From the NCBI RefSeq assembly GCF_007679045.1, contig NZ_VEFS01000001.1:677520-741519 (forward strand): a stretch of 64,000 nucleotides of DNA. The letters are read 5' to 3'. The position numbers were made by a program, and so were the translations under genes. The notes beneath the pieces were generated by a model. That model made no database searches, was not told the DNA's origin, and was given only the letters and a program-made list of their open reading frames with translations. This document shows positions 16,336 to 24,759 of this stretch, one piece after another (the first letter of the stretch is position 1; every line of letters starts with the position of its first letter). Source of the stretch: Microbacterium sp. BH-3-3-3 (GTDB lineage Bacteria; Actinomycetota; Actinomycetes; Actinomycetales; Microbacteriaceae).

Positions 16336-17017
16336 CGCCGACACCGTCTTGAGCGATCTCGCCCGACACATCGACATCAGCTGCGTACAGGCGCAGCACG
16401 ACCGTGACGACGTCGACGAGCTCGCCCGTCGCGCCATCGCGGGCGGATTCGTCAGCGCCCACGTCCTGCCCACCTGGCTGCCGTACCTGCGCGAGCGTCT
16501 CGAGGGCAGTGCGGTGCTGGCGGGGTCGCCCGTCGCCTTCCCCAGCGGTGGCGCCACGACCGCGACCAAGGTCGCCGAGGCGACCGGGCTGCTCGAACTC
16601 GGCGCGCAGGAGCTCGACGTGGTGGTCGCGATCGGCCGCCTGCGCTCCGGTGACGGGGCGTACGTCGAGGCCGAGCTCGCCGCCGTGGCTCAGGTCGTCG
16701 ACGGGCGCGTACCGCTGCGGGCGATCCTCGAGGTCGGCCGCCTCGACGACGACGACATCCGCCGAGGGGTCGACGCCGCCGTCGCGGCCGGCATCCCCTG
16801 GATCAAGACCGGCACGGGGTGGTCAGGGGTGGCCACCACCACGGCGCACATCCGCCTCATCGCCGAGCGCGCCGCCGGCCGCGCCGCCCTCAAGGCCGCC
16901 GGCGGAATCCGCGACATCGACACCGTCCGCGAGATGGCGAGGCTGGGGGTCACGCGCTTCGGCATGAACGCCGACGCGGCCCTGCTCGCCGTCTCGGCCT
17001 CGAAGGAGAAGCCATGA
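16328..17017 (+). CDS. DeoC/LacD-like class I aldolase
   Basis: A 229-residue TIM-barrel aldolase related to deoxyribose-phosphate aldolase. The Schiff-base Lys is at about 160 (WIKTGTGW) and the second active Lys at about 189 (LKAAGGI). An Asp at 97 (ELDVVV) matches the proton-relay position. GTG 16328 overlaps the isomerase gene by 8 bp; the longer frame upstream is in another reading frame of that gene. It probably cleaves or condenses a phosphorylated intermediate of this pathway. Whether it is a true deoxyribose-phosphate aldolase cannot be told, and its placement among sugar-acid genes argues against it. Confidence 0.82.
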   Translation: MTDADTVLSDLARHIDISCVQAQHDRDDVDELARRAIAGGFVSAHVLPTWLPYLRERLEGSAVLAGSPVAFPSGGATTATKVAEATGLLELGAQELDVVVAIGRLRSGDGAYVEAELAAVAQVVDGRVPLRAILEVGRLDDDDIRRGVDAAVAAGIPWIKTGTGWSGVATTTAHIRLIAERAAGRAALKAAGGIRDIDTVREMARLGVTRFGMNADAALLAVSASKEKP

Positions 17018-17982
17018 CCTTTCCCACGCTGACCGTCGACACCCTTCGACCGGCCACTGCGCCCACGTTGTACTTCATCGGCGTGACCACCGGTCGCTCC
17101 TCGATCCAGCACGTCTTCCCGCGCTGGGCGGAGCACCTCGGCCTCGACGACGCCGTGCTGCAGGGCATCGATCTGCCCCTGCACGCTCCGGCCGCCGACT
17201 ACCGCCGCGTGGTGCAGTTCATCGCGCGCGATCCCCTCAGCCTGGGCGCGCTCGTCACCACGCACAAGATCGACCTCTTCGCCGCGTGCCACGACCTCTT
17301 CGACGAGATCGACCCCTTCGCCGCCCTGATGGGTGAGACCAGCTGCCTGTCCAAGCGCGACGGAGCGCTCGTCTGTCACGCGAAGGATCCGATCTCGAGC
17401 GGCCTCGCCCTCGACGCCTTCCTGCCCGAGGGGTTCTGGGCGGGCGGTCCTGCCGACGCACTGCTCCTCGGCGCGGGCGGCTCCACCATCGCCATCAGTT
17501 GGTATCTGTCGCAGCGCGAGCGCGGACTCGATCGCCCGGCGCGCATCATCGTAACCAACCGCTCCGCCGCGCGTCTGGACCACCTCCGCGAGATCCACGC
17601 CGCTCTCCCCACCGACACGCGTTTCGAGTACCACCTGACGCCCACGCCCGACGACAACGCCCGCGTGCTGGCCGACCTCGCGCTGCGTTCGCTCGTGGTC
17701 AACGCCACCGGTCTCGGCAAGGATGCCCCGGGCTCCCCCCTGCCCGACTCCGCGGTCTTCCCGCGCGACGGCGTGGCCTGGGACCTGAACTACCGCGGTG
17801 ACCTGGTCTTCCTCGATCAGGCGCGTGCCCAGGCCGACGAGCGCGCGCTGCAGGTGGAGGATGGGTGGATCTACTTCGTGCACGGATGGACGCAGGTGAT
17901 CGCTGAAGTGTTCCACATCGATATCCCCACCTCGGGCTCGTCGTTCGAACGGCTCAGCGAGCTCGCGCTGGCGACCCGCTGA
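17014..17982 (+). CDS. Shikimate dehydrogenase-like oxidoreductase
   Basis: A 322-residue protein with the two-domain layout of shikimate/quinate dehydrogenases. The catalytic Lys is at 85 (GALVTTHK), the substrate Asp at 125 (HAKDPISSG), and the NAD(P) loop LGAGGSTIA at about 152-160. Substrate-binding parts differ from AroE (FIGVTTGRSS instead of the usual SxS motif region) and aroma pathway genes are absent. A role in oxidising a cyclic or sugar-derived polyol in this operon is therefore more likely than shikimate synthesis. ATGA overlap with the preceding gene. Confidence 0.78.
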   Translation: MTFPTLTVDTLRPATAPTLYFIGVTTGRSSIQHVFPRWAEHLGLDDAVLQGIDLPLHAPAADYRRVVQFIARDPLSLGALVTTHKIDLFAACHDLFDEIDPFAALMGETSCLSKRDGALVCHAKDPISSGLALDAFLPEGFWAGGPADALLLGAGGSTIAISWYLSQRERGLDRPARIIVTNRSAARLDHLREIHAALPTDTRFEYHLTPTPDDNARVLADLALRSLVVNATGLGKDAPGSPLPDSAVFPRDGVAWDLNYRGDLVFLDQARAQADERALQVEDGWIYFVHGWTQVIAEVFHIDIPTSGSSFERLSELALATR

Positions 17983-17985
17983 CCC

Positions 17986-19497
17986 ATGGGACCCCTCGCT
18001 CTCGCGCTCGATCTCGGCACCGGCGGGTGCAAGGCGTCGTTGTGGTCGGCCGAGGGTCGATCCGTCGCCGAGACGGTCGTCGGCTATCCGACGCGGCATC
18101 CGGCGCCCGGCAGGTCGGAGCAGCGGCCTCAGGAGTGGTGGGATGCCGTGGCCTCAGCCACGCGCACGGTGCTGGCCGATGTGCCCGGCGCCCGCGAGGC
18201 CGTGATCGGCATCGCGCTGTCGGGGCAGAGCCTCGGGGTCGTGCAGGTCGACGGGAGCGGTGAGCTGGTCGCGCCGAGTACGCCGATCTGGTCCGACACC
18301 CGCGGAGATGCGGGCACGGTCTTCTCGCGCATCGACGAGGAGGCCTGGTACCTGCGCACCGGCAACGGCTTCGGTGCTGCGCTGTATCCGGTGTTCAAGG
18401 CGCGAACGCTCCGGGCCGAAGACCCCGAGGGGTGGGCGCACACGCGGGTGCTGCTCGGGTCGAAGGACTGGATCACACTGCGTCTGACCGGCGAGATCGC
18501 CACCGACCATTCCATGGCATCCGGAACCGGCGCCTACGACCTCGCGACCGGTGCCTACGACGCCGAGGTGCTCGATGCCGCGGGGCTCGACGCATCGCTC
18601 TTCGCGCGGCCGCGCGAGTCCGCGGAGATCGTCGGCACTCTTCGCCTGGATGCCGCGGAGGCACTGGGACTGCCCGAGGGGGTGCCCGTGCACGCGGGCG
18701 CGGTCGACAACGCCGCGATGGCGCTCGGCTCGCGCGGCACCCGTGACGGTCGCATTTACGCGGCCCTCGGCTCGTCGAGCTGGATGACCGTCACCTCCAG
18801 CGCGCCCGTCGTCGACGTCGCGACCCGGCCCTACGTCTTCCGCCATGCCGTGCCCGGCCTGTACGTCAGCGCGCTCTCGACCTTCAGCAGCGGCACCACG
18901 CTCACGTGGCTCCGCGACGTGCTGGCACCGGGCGTCGACATCGGCGAGCTGATCGCGCGAGCCGACGACAGCCCCCGGGGTGCGCGCGGGTGCGTGCTCG
19001 TTCCCACCCTCGCCGGCGGCACTCCGCTCGAAGGCGGCAGTACCGTGCGCGGTGCCCTGCAGGGCCTCGAGCTGGGCACCGGCCCCGGCGACCTGATCCG
19101 CGCCTGCCTCGAGGGCGTCTCCTTCGCCCTCGACCGCAGCCTGCGGCACATCCGTGCCCTCAGCGGGCTCGCCGCCGACGCCGACCTGCTCGTCTCCGGC
19201 GGGGGCAGCCGGTCGGCGGTCTGGAACCGCATCTACGCCGACGTCCTCGACACCCCTCTTCTGCGCACCTCCGTCGATCAGCAGGCGGCGACCCTCGGCG
19301 CCGCGGCGCTCGTCTTCGTCGGCTCGGGCACGTGGAGTTCCTTCGACGCGGTCGACGACGCGCACGTCGAGATCGAGCGCATCACCCCCGACCCCGAAGG
19401 CGTCGCGGCCTACGCCGCCCTACGCGAGCATTTCGACGCCGCCGCCGACGCCGCCGTCCTGTTCGCCCGATCATCTCCCGTGAAAGAGACCCCATGA
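17986..19497 (+). CDS. FGGY-family carbohydrate kinase
   Basis: A 503-residue sugar kinase of the xylulokinase/gluconokinase type. The N-terminal phosphate loop is ALDLGTGGCKASLW. The substrate region is ALSGQSLGVVQVD with PIWSDTRG. The C-terminal FGGY-like region has SGGGSRSAVWNRIYADVLDTPL and an ATP-binding GSSSW stretch. ATG 17986 lies 3 nt after the previous stop. It would trap the incoming sugar or sugar acid as a phosphate, consistent with an RpiR/SIS regulator that senses phosphosugars. The substrate cannot be read from sequence. Confidence 0.88.
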   Translation: MGPLALALDLGTGGCKASLWSAEGRSVAETVVGYPTRHPAPGRSEQRPQEWWDAVASATRTVLADVPGAREAVIGIALSGQSLGVVQVDGSGELVAPSTPIWSDTRGDAGTVFSRIDEEAWYLRTGNGFGAALYPVFKARTLRAEDPEGWAHTRVLLGSKDWITLRLTGEIATDHSMASGTGAYDLATGAYDAEVLDAAGLDASLFARPRESAEIVGTLRLDAAEALGLPEGVPVHAGAVDNAAMALGSRGTRDGRIYAALGSSSWMTVTSSAPVVDVATRPYVFRHAVPGLYVSALSTFSSGTTLTWLRDVLAPGVDIGELIARADDSPRGARGCVLVPTLAGGTPLEGGSTVRGALQGLELGTGPGDLIRACLEGVSFALDRSLRHIRALSGLAADADLLVSGGGSRSAVWNRIYADVLDTPLLRTSVDQQAATLGAAALVFVGSGTWSSFDAVDDAHVEIERITPDPEGVAAYAALREHFDAAADAAVLFARSSPVKETP

Positions 19498-20219
19498 TTT
19501 CCCTGCCCCTCGTCGTCATCACCGGTGCCAGCTCCGGCATCGGCGCCGCCACCGCGCGGGCGTTCTCGGCCGCCGGCCACCCGCTGCTGCTCATCGCGCG
19601 CCGCCTCGCGCCCATGGCCGCCCTCGAACTGCCCGATGCTGAACTCGCCGAGGCCGACGTCACCGACACCGCCGCGGTCGCCGCAGCGATCGCGCGCGCC
19701 GAAGAGCGCTTCGGCCCCGTCGATCTGCTGGTCAACAATGCCGGTCTCATGGCGCTCTCCCCCGTCGCCGAGCAGGATCCCGCGCTCGTGCAGGAGCAGT
19801 TCGACGTCAACTGCGTCGCCCTGGTGAAGAACAGTCAGCTGGTGCTGCCGGGCATGCAGCAGCGCCGCCGCGGCACGATCGTCAACATCGGCTCGATCGC
19901 CGGCAAGCAGCTCTACGACAACCACGTCGTCTACAACGGCACGAAGTACGCCGTGCACGCGATGACCGAGGGTCTGCGCCGCGAGAACGCCGCCCACGGA
20001 GTGCGCGTGCTGCTCGTCGCGCCCGGCATGGTCGACACGGGGTTGCTCGGCAACACCGGCGAAGGCGCCGTCCTCGACGGCTACAACGACTACAAGAAGA
20101 GCATCGGCGGCGGCCTCGTTCCCGACGACATCGCCTCGGCCATCCTCAGCGCCTACCAGCTGCCGCAGCACGTGAGCTTCCGCGAGATCGTGGTGGCCCC
20201 GACCTCGCAAGACGCGTGA
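19494..20219 (+). CDS. SDR-family oxidoreductase (YdfG-like)
   Basis: A 241-residue short-chain dehydrogenase. The cofactor motif TGASSGIG is at residues 9-16, followed by NNAG. The catalytic Ser is in NIGSIAG, with Tyr and Lys in YNGTKYA. It resembles NADP-dependent serine/3-hydroxyacid dehydrogenases of the YdfG group. It is the second SDR of the locus and only distantly like the one at 9477. ATG 19494 overlaps the kinase stop (ATGA), and the aldolase starts in its own stop (GTGA). It probably acts on a hydroxy-acid or ketose intermediate. Confidence 0.87.
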   Translation: MISLPLVVITGASSGIGAATARAFSAAGHPLLLIARRLAPMAALELPDAELAEADVTDTAAVAAAIARAEERFGPVDLLVNNAGLMALSPVAEQDPALVQEQFDVNCVALVKNSQLVLPGMQQRRRGTIVNIGSIAGKQLYDNHVVYNGTKYAVHAMTEGLRRENAAHGVRVLLVAPGMVDTGLLGNTGEGAVLDGYNDYKKSIGGGLVPDDIASAILSAYQLPQHVSFREIVVAPTSQDA

Positions 20220-20851
20220 GCACCGCCATGCTCCACGGCAGCCGCATCGTTCCCGTCGTCGTGATCGACGACGCCGCCTTCGCCCCCGACCTCGCCGACG
20301 CCCTCGCCGCCGGTGGCATCCCGTGCGCCGAGATCACCTTGCGCACCCCGGCCGCTCTCGACGCGATCCGCGCCGTCGCCGGTCGCCCGCGCTTCGCCGT
20401 GGGAGCGGGCACCGTGACCACCGCCGCCCAGGTCGACGCGTCCGTCGACGCCGGGGCGACCTATCTCGTCTCGCCCGGTTTCGATGAGGCCGTCGCCGAG
20501 CGGGCGGCGCACCACGGCGTGCCGTTCATCCCCGGGGTCGCCACGGCCACCGAGATCCAGCGTGCGATCGCGGCGGGCCTCGATCACCTCAAGGTCTTCC
20601 CCGCCGCGGCCGTCGGCGGGGTCCCGGCTCTGAAGGCCTTCGCCGGGCCGTTCCCCGACGTGCGGTTCCTCCCGTCGGGCGGGGTGTCCGCCGCCAACGC
20701 CGCGGACTACCTCGCGCTGCCCTCGGTCTTCGCCGTCAGCGGGTCGTGGATGGTGCCGTCCACCGCCCTCGCGGCGCGCGATGCCGACACCGTGCGCGCG
20801 TTGTCGGCTGCGGCGACGGCGGCGGTCGCCGCGAGCGCGCCCACGCGCTGA
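20216..20851 (+). CDS. KDPG/KHG-type aldolase
   Basis: A 211-residue class I aldolase of the 2-keto-3-deoxy-6-phosphogluconate family. The base Glu is at 39 (CAEITLR), the glycine loop is VGAGTV, and the Schiff-base Lys is at 126 (HLKVFPAAAVGG). It is the last gene of the operon and would split a 2-keto-3-deoxy sugar acid (phosphate) into pyruvate and an aldehyde. With the kinase and dehydrogenases this supports an Entner-Doudoroff-like route for an unusual sugar. The operon thus carries two different aldolases (see 16328). Confidence 0.88.
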   Translation: MSTAMLHGSRIVPVVVIDDAAFAPDLADALAAGGIPCAEITLRTPAALDAIRAVAGRPRFAVGAGTVTTAAQVDASVDAGATYLVSPGFDEAVAERAAHHGVPFIPGVATATEIQRAIAAGLDHLKVFPAAAVGGVPALKAFAGPFPDVRFLPSGGVSAANAADYLALPSVFAVSGSWMVPSTALAARDADTVRALSAAATAAVAASAPTR

Positions 20852-20924
20852 CGAACGCCGCCGTTCCGAGGAGCTCGAGAGACGGTTCCGAGCGACGGTG
20901 TCGGGCTTGCAGGTCCAGCAGGCA

Positions 20925-20937
20925 GTAGCAGCACTAC
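20925..20937. promoter_or_regulatory. Operator G, RpiR-type inverted repeat
   Basis: GTAGCAGCACTAC lies in the 233-bp gap between the aldolase and the secreted glycosidase. It is followed by a further CACTACC half-site and an A/T-rich patch (AAAAGATATTTAAA). Confidence 0.65.
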
Positions 20938-21019
20938 CTTCACTACCTCGAAAAGATATTTAAACCGGCGCTTGCAGCCCCCTGACGCGCCCACGTAGGG
21001 TCGATTTCATCCCCCCGGC

Positions 21020-21032
21020 GTAGTGGGACTAC
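21020..21032. promoter_or_regulatory. Operator H, RpiR-type inverted repeat
   Basis: GTAGTGGGACTAC lies 53 bp before the start of the secreted glycosidase gene, overlapping a -10-like TACATT. Together with operator G, 95 bp upstream, it would allow a repression loop. Confidence 0.68.
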
Positions 21033-21084
21033 ATTCACGACTCTCCCTCACGCCATCCCCGCATCAATGGCGATAGGAGATCTC

Positions 21085-23982
21085 ATGAGACGACGGCGCG
21101 CAGCCCTCGCGTTCACAGCGGCGACCGGAGTGGTCGCCGCCGCCCTGATCGCGCCCGCGACGGCCGCTTCGGCGGCCGACGAGCAGCGCACGGTCACGGT
21201 CCACCTCGATCGGACCGTGCAGGAGGACTACCTCGGTGTCGGCGTGAACGTCATTCCGTGGAGCCTGCTGGAGGGCACGACGAAGTACGGCTACGACGAC
21301 GCCGATTGGGAGGTCGACGTCGAGCGCATCCAGACGCTGCAGCCGAAGGTCGCCCGCGTATGGTTCCAGATCGACTGGATGGAACTCGAGAAGGGCCAGT
21401 ACGACTTCGAAAGCCCCGAGATGATGGCGTTCTATCGCTACCTCGACGCCTTCAAGGCCGCCGGCACCGAGATCGAGCTGAACTTCGGATGGAAGGTCGG
21501 CGAGCGCGTCCACGACTGGTTCACCATTCCGGGTGCGCCCGACCCCTACATCTCGGCCCCGGCCGATCTGCCCGCGTACGGCGCCTCGGCATCCGCGCTC
21601 CTGCAGAACCTCTTCGACCGCGGATATGACAACGTCGACCACCTCACCTTCTACAACGAGCCGAACGGCAGCTGGGACTTCTGGGCGCCGGGCGACGAGA
21701 AGGCGTACTACGCCGACATGGCGCGCGCCGTGAGCGACCGTCTCACCGCCGACGGTCTGCGCGACGACGTGCAGATCTGGGGCCCCGAAGAGGTCAACGC
21801 CGTGGCGTGGACGCAGTACATGGCCGACAACGCGAGCGACGTCTTCGACCAGTACTCCTTCCACCTCTACGGGGAGTCGTACGACGCGATGGGCGATGCG
21901 ATCGCCGAGCGTCGAGCGGCCATCGGCGATGCGCCGTTGAACCTGTCCGAGATGGGCTGGACCAACCCCGGCACGAGCGTCTGGGAGACCGGGTACGCCA
22001 ACTACATCGTGCGCAGCGCCAACGACGGTGTGCACTCCAACCTCATCTGGCAGCTCAACGGCGTCATGACCGGCGACCCGGCGGGCGACACCAACGGCTC
22101 GTACAACCTGTGGGATTCCGTGATCCTCGGCCTCGCACCGACGGCCGCGTTCTACGAGGCCGGACCGCTCATGCGGTACGTCCCCACGCACAGCACCGTG
22201 CTGGGCACCGAGGTCTCCGACGATGACGTGCGCGCCACCGCGTTCCGCGCGCCCGACGGCGAATTGACCGTGCTCGTCGAGACGCAGGAGGGCTCGTCGA
22301 AAGACGTCCGCGTGCAGTTCGAGGGCGGTGAAGCCGCCGACGACTTCACCCGGATCTCGTACACCGATGCCATCGCACAGCCCGAAGACAACGCTCTGCT
22401 CCCCGCGTCGAGCGGCACGCTGACCCCGCAGGGCAACGCCTTCACCGACGACACCGTCGGCGCCGAGCACAGCTACGCGATCTACACCACGGCCCCCGCG
22501 GCCACGCAGGTGAAGATGGCGTCGGTGCGCAACGAGGTCGCCGGTGGCGGCCAGGTGCAGCTGGGGGCGAGCGTCGTCGACGGCACCGGCACCCCGGCCT
22601 GGACCGTCGTCGGAGACGGCAACGGCACGGTCGACGCGAACGGGCTCTATACCGCGCCCGCCGTCACCACCGAGCGCAGTGTCGCCGTGCGCGCCACCCT
22701 GCCGAACGGCGACTACGGCGTCGCGATCGTCGAGGTCACCCCCGCGAGCACCGCGGGCGTGACCGATGCCCCGGTCTTCAGCCTCGGCACGGGGGTCTAC
22801 CCCTCGATCGAAGCCGTGACCATCACGAGCGGCACCCCCGACGCGCAGATCTACTACACGACCGACACCAGCGAACCCACGACGGCATCCACCCCGTACA
22901 CGGGGCAGATCTTCCTCGAGCCGCTGAAGACGACGTACCTGCGCGCGATCGCCGTCGCGCCCGGCGCCACCGCCTCGGGCGTCACCTCGCGGTTGTACAA
23001 GGTGAGCGACGTGCAGAACGCGCCCGACGGGTACACGTTCTGCCAGTACGCCGACGGCGGCGAGTGCGCCTTCGACGGTGAGGCGAACGTCGCGTTCGGC
23101 TCCGACGGGCAGTTCGTGTTCGGCACCTTCACCGACGGCGTCGACTGCGCGGTCGCCTCGTTCGGGTCGAACCCCAACCCCGGCGGCGACAACCGGTGCT
23201 TCGTAAACCCCGACGTCTCGCAGGAGCCGCCGCTGGTGAGCATCCTCAACGCCGGTTTCGAGCGGCCCGCCACCGGCGGCACCGCGAACGGTCCGATGGT
23301 GAACGGCTGGACCTTCAGCGCCCGCGCCGGCATCCAGCACAACAACAGCGTGTTCGTGCCCGCATCACCTGCTCCGCAGGGTGAGCGCACCGCCTACTTG
23401 AAGAGCGATTCGGGTCTGGCGAGCCGCATCGACCAGACGGTCGTGTTCCCCGAGGGCACCTTCGCGATCACCTTCGCCGCCGCCAACCGCGTCGGCTTCG
23501 GGGGTCAACAGGAGTTCGACGTGCAGGTCGATGGCGAGACCCTCGGTCACTACGTGCCCGTCGGCGGCGACTACGAGTACTACGAGACCGAGCCGTTCAC
23601 GGTCTCGGCGGGCGAGCACACGATCTCGTTCGTCGCGACGACGACCGACGGCGACAACACGGGCTTCGTCGATGACGTCCGGGTCGTCCTCGCCGACACC
23701 ACGCCGACCGACACGACGGCGCCGACCGTGACGGTCAAGCAGGGCGCGGAGTTCACCCAGGGCACTGCAGAGGCCTACGACAAGGTGAGCTTCAAGCTCC
23801 ATGACGCCGGCAAGATCGACCGCGCCACCATCAACGGCGTGGTCAAGGATCTGGCCGACAACGAGTGGTCCGACGTCAACTTCGTCGCACCGGGCATCTT
23901 CGGTGCGGTGTCGGGCGAGAACACGATGATCGTTCAGGATGCCGCGGGCAACACGACGACGCTCACGTTCCAGCTGCGCTGA
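21085..23982 (+). CDS. Secreted multidomain glycoside hydrolase (clan GH-A like)
   Basis: A 965-residue exported protein. ATG 21085 is chosen because AGGAGAT precedes it; an ATG at 21067 does not have a site. The signal peptide begins MRRRRAAL and ends near ASAADE. The TIM-barrel domain covers about 40-370, with acid/base Glu192 (FYNEPNG) and nucleophile Glu289 (LSEMGW), as in GH5/GH39-like enzymes. A beta-sandwich, an Ig-like region and a chitobiase-C-terminal-like domain (about 562-640, QIYYTTDTSEPT) follow. After these come a cysteine-bearing domain (CQYADGGECAFDG), a carbohydrate-binding jelly roll (NAGFERP, VNGWTF) and a final Ig-like domain. It probably starts extracellular attack on the polymer whose fragments the locus imports. 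Confidence 0.85.
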   Translation: MRRRRAALAFTAATGVVAAALIAPATAASAADEQRTVTVHLDRTVQEDYLGVGVNVIPWSLLEGTTKYGYDDADWEVDVERIQTLQPKVARVWFQIDWMELEKGQYDFESPEMMAFYRYLDAFKAAGTEIELNFGWKVGERVHDWFTIPGAPDPYISAPADLPAYGASASALLQNLFDRGYDNVDHLTFYNEPNGSWDFWAPGDEKAYYADMARAVSDRLTADGLRDDVQIWGPEEVNAVAWTQYMADNASDVFDQYSFHLYGESYDAMGDAIAERRAAIGDAPLNLSEMGWTNPGTSVWETGYANYIVRSANDGVHSNLIWQLNGVMTGDPAGDTNGSYNLWDSVILGLAPTAAFYEAGPLMRYVPTHSTVLGTEVSDDDVRATAFRAPDGELTVLVETQEGSSKDVRVQFEGGEAADDFTRISYTDAIAQPEDNALLPASSGTLTPQGNAFTDDTVGAEHSYAIYTTAPAATQVKMASVRNEVAGGGQVQLGASVVDGTGTPAWTVVGDGNGTVDANGLYTAPAVTTERSVAVRATLPNGDYGVAIVEVTPASTAGVTDAPVFSLGTGVYPSIEAVTITSGTPDAQIYYTTDTSEPTTASTPYTGQIFLEPLKTTYLRAIAVAPGATASGVTSRLYKVSDVQNAPDGYTFCQYADGGECAFDGEANVAFGSDGQFVFGTFTDGVDCAVASFGSNPNPGGDNRCFVNPDVSQEPPLVSILNAGFERPATGGTANGPMVNGWTFSARAGIQHNNSVFVPASPAPQGERTAYLKSDSGLASRIDQTVVFPEGTFAITFAAANRVGFGGQQEFDVQVDGETLGHYVPVGGDYEYYETEPFTVSAGEHTISFVATTTDGDNTGFVDDVRVVLADTTPTDTTAPTVTVKQGAEFTQGTAEAYDKVSFKLHDAGKIDRATINGVVKDLADNEWSDVNFVAPGIFGAVSGENTMIVQDAAGNTTTLTFQLR

Positions 23983-23996
23983 CGATCGACACCCCG

Positions 23997-24030
23997 GGCC
24001 CGCCTCGCGTCATCCGACGCGGGGCGGGCC
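23997..24030. terminator. 15-bp stem-loop after secreted glycosidase
   Basis: The arms at 23997-24011 and 24016-24030 pair over 15 positions with one G-U pair, around the loop ATCC. It starts 14 nt after the stop codon and has no clear U-tract. It is the likely end of the sugar locus. Confidence 0.6.
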
Positions 24031-24064
24031 GTTCCCGTTCAGCCCCGGCGTCTAGGCTCGACCC

Positions 24065-24406
24065 ATGACCTGCACCGCTCGCCCCACCTACGACGAGATC
24101 TACCAGTGGGTCACCGACTACGAGAAGCACGACAGCGTCGCCCACGCGACCGTGCACGTGCTCCGCCAGGACGACCCCGAGCACCTCAACTCGGGCATGG
24201 TGGCGATCCACCTCAACCACGGTCCCGCGTCGATCTCGTTGAACGTCGACTGCGAGCGCACGTGGACGGCAGCTCTCTCGGAGCGCTCCGGCGAGTTCCC
24301 CCTGTCGGGCGGCAACCTCGTCGCTCTCGGCGAGGAGCTGTACACGACGGGCAAGCTCTGCGAGTACCTGCAAGCGCGTACCGACGACGTCGCCGCGGTT
24401 TCGTGA
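24065..24406 (+). CDS. Hypothetical protein
   Basis: 113 residues, not recognised. It is acidic and soluble, without signal peptide or membrane segment, and has three Cys. The ATG lies exactly 6 nt after the -10-like TAGGCT (24053-24058), so the mRNA is probably leaderless and this start is well supported. The next gene, a DUF1653 protein, starts inside its stop codon (GTGA). The two are therefore co-translated and may work together. Confidence 0.75.
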   Translation: MTCTARPTYDEIYQWVTDYEKHDSVAHATVHVLRQDDPEHLNSGMVAIHLNHGPASISLNVDCERTWTAALSERSGEFPLSGGNLVALGEELYTTGKLCEYLQARTDDVAAVS

Positions 24407-24630
24407 CGCACGCCGGGCTGCCGCACGTCGAACCCGGCATCTACGAGCACTTCAAGGGCCAGCGCTACGAGGTCTTCGGAATCGCTCGTCATTCCGAGAC
24501 CGAAGAGGTCTTCGTCTCGTACCGCACCCTCTACGGCGACCACTCGTTCTGGGTGCGCCCGATCGCGATGTTCACCGACCACGTCGAGCGCGACGGCTAC
24601 TCGGGCCCGCGCTTCCGCCGCGTCGAGTAG
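24403..24630 (+). CDS. DUF1653 domain protein
   Basis: 75 residues forming a single DUF1653 domain: PGIYEHFKGQRYEVFGIARH, then VFVSYRTLYGDHSFWVRPIAMF. The function of the family is unknown; it is a small beta-barrel fold often found alone. GTG 24403 overlaps the upstream stop. The open frame continues upstream of this GTG but lies antisense in character to the coding of the previous gene. Confidence 0.88.
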   Translation: MTHAGLPHVEPGIYEHFKGQRYEVFGIARHSETEEVFVSYRTLYGDHSFWVRPIAMFTDHVERDGYSGPRFRRVE

Positions 24631-24759
24631 CGCGTTTCGACAGATCCCGGATGCCGCGGAGCCCTGGCTTCACGACGTCACCGCTTCGGCCTGCGCCGAC
24701 GCATAACCGCCCTGTCAACGCCCGTGCGCTCACGCGATCAGCCGACCTACCGTGCCGCC

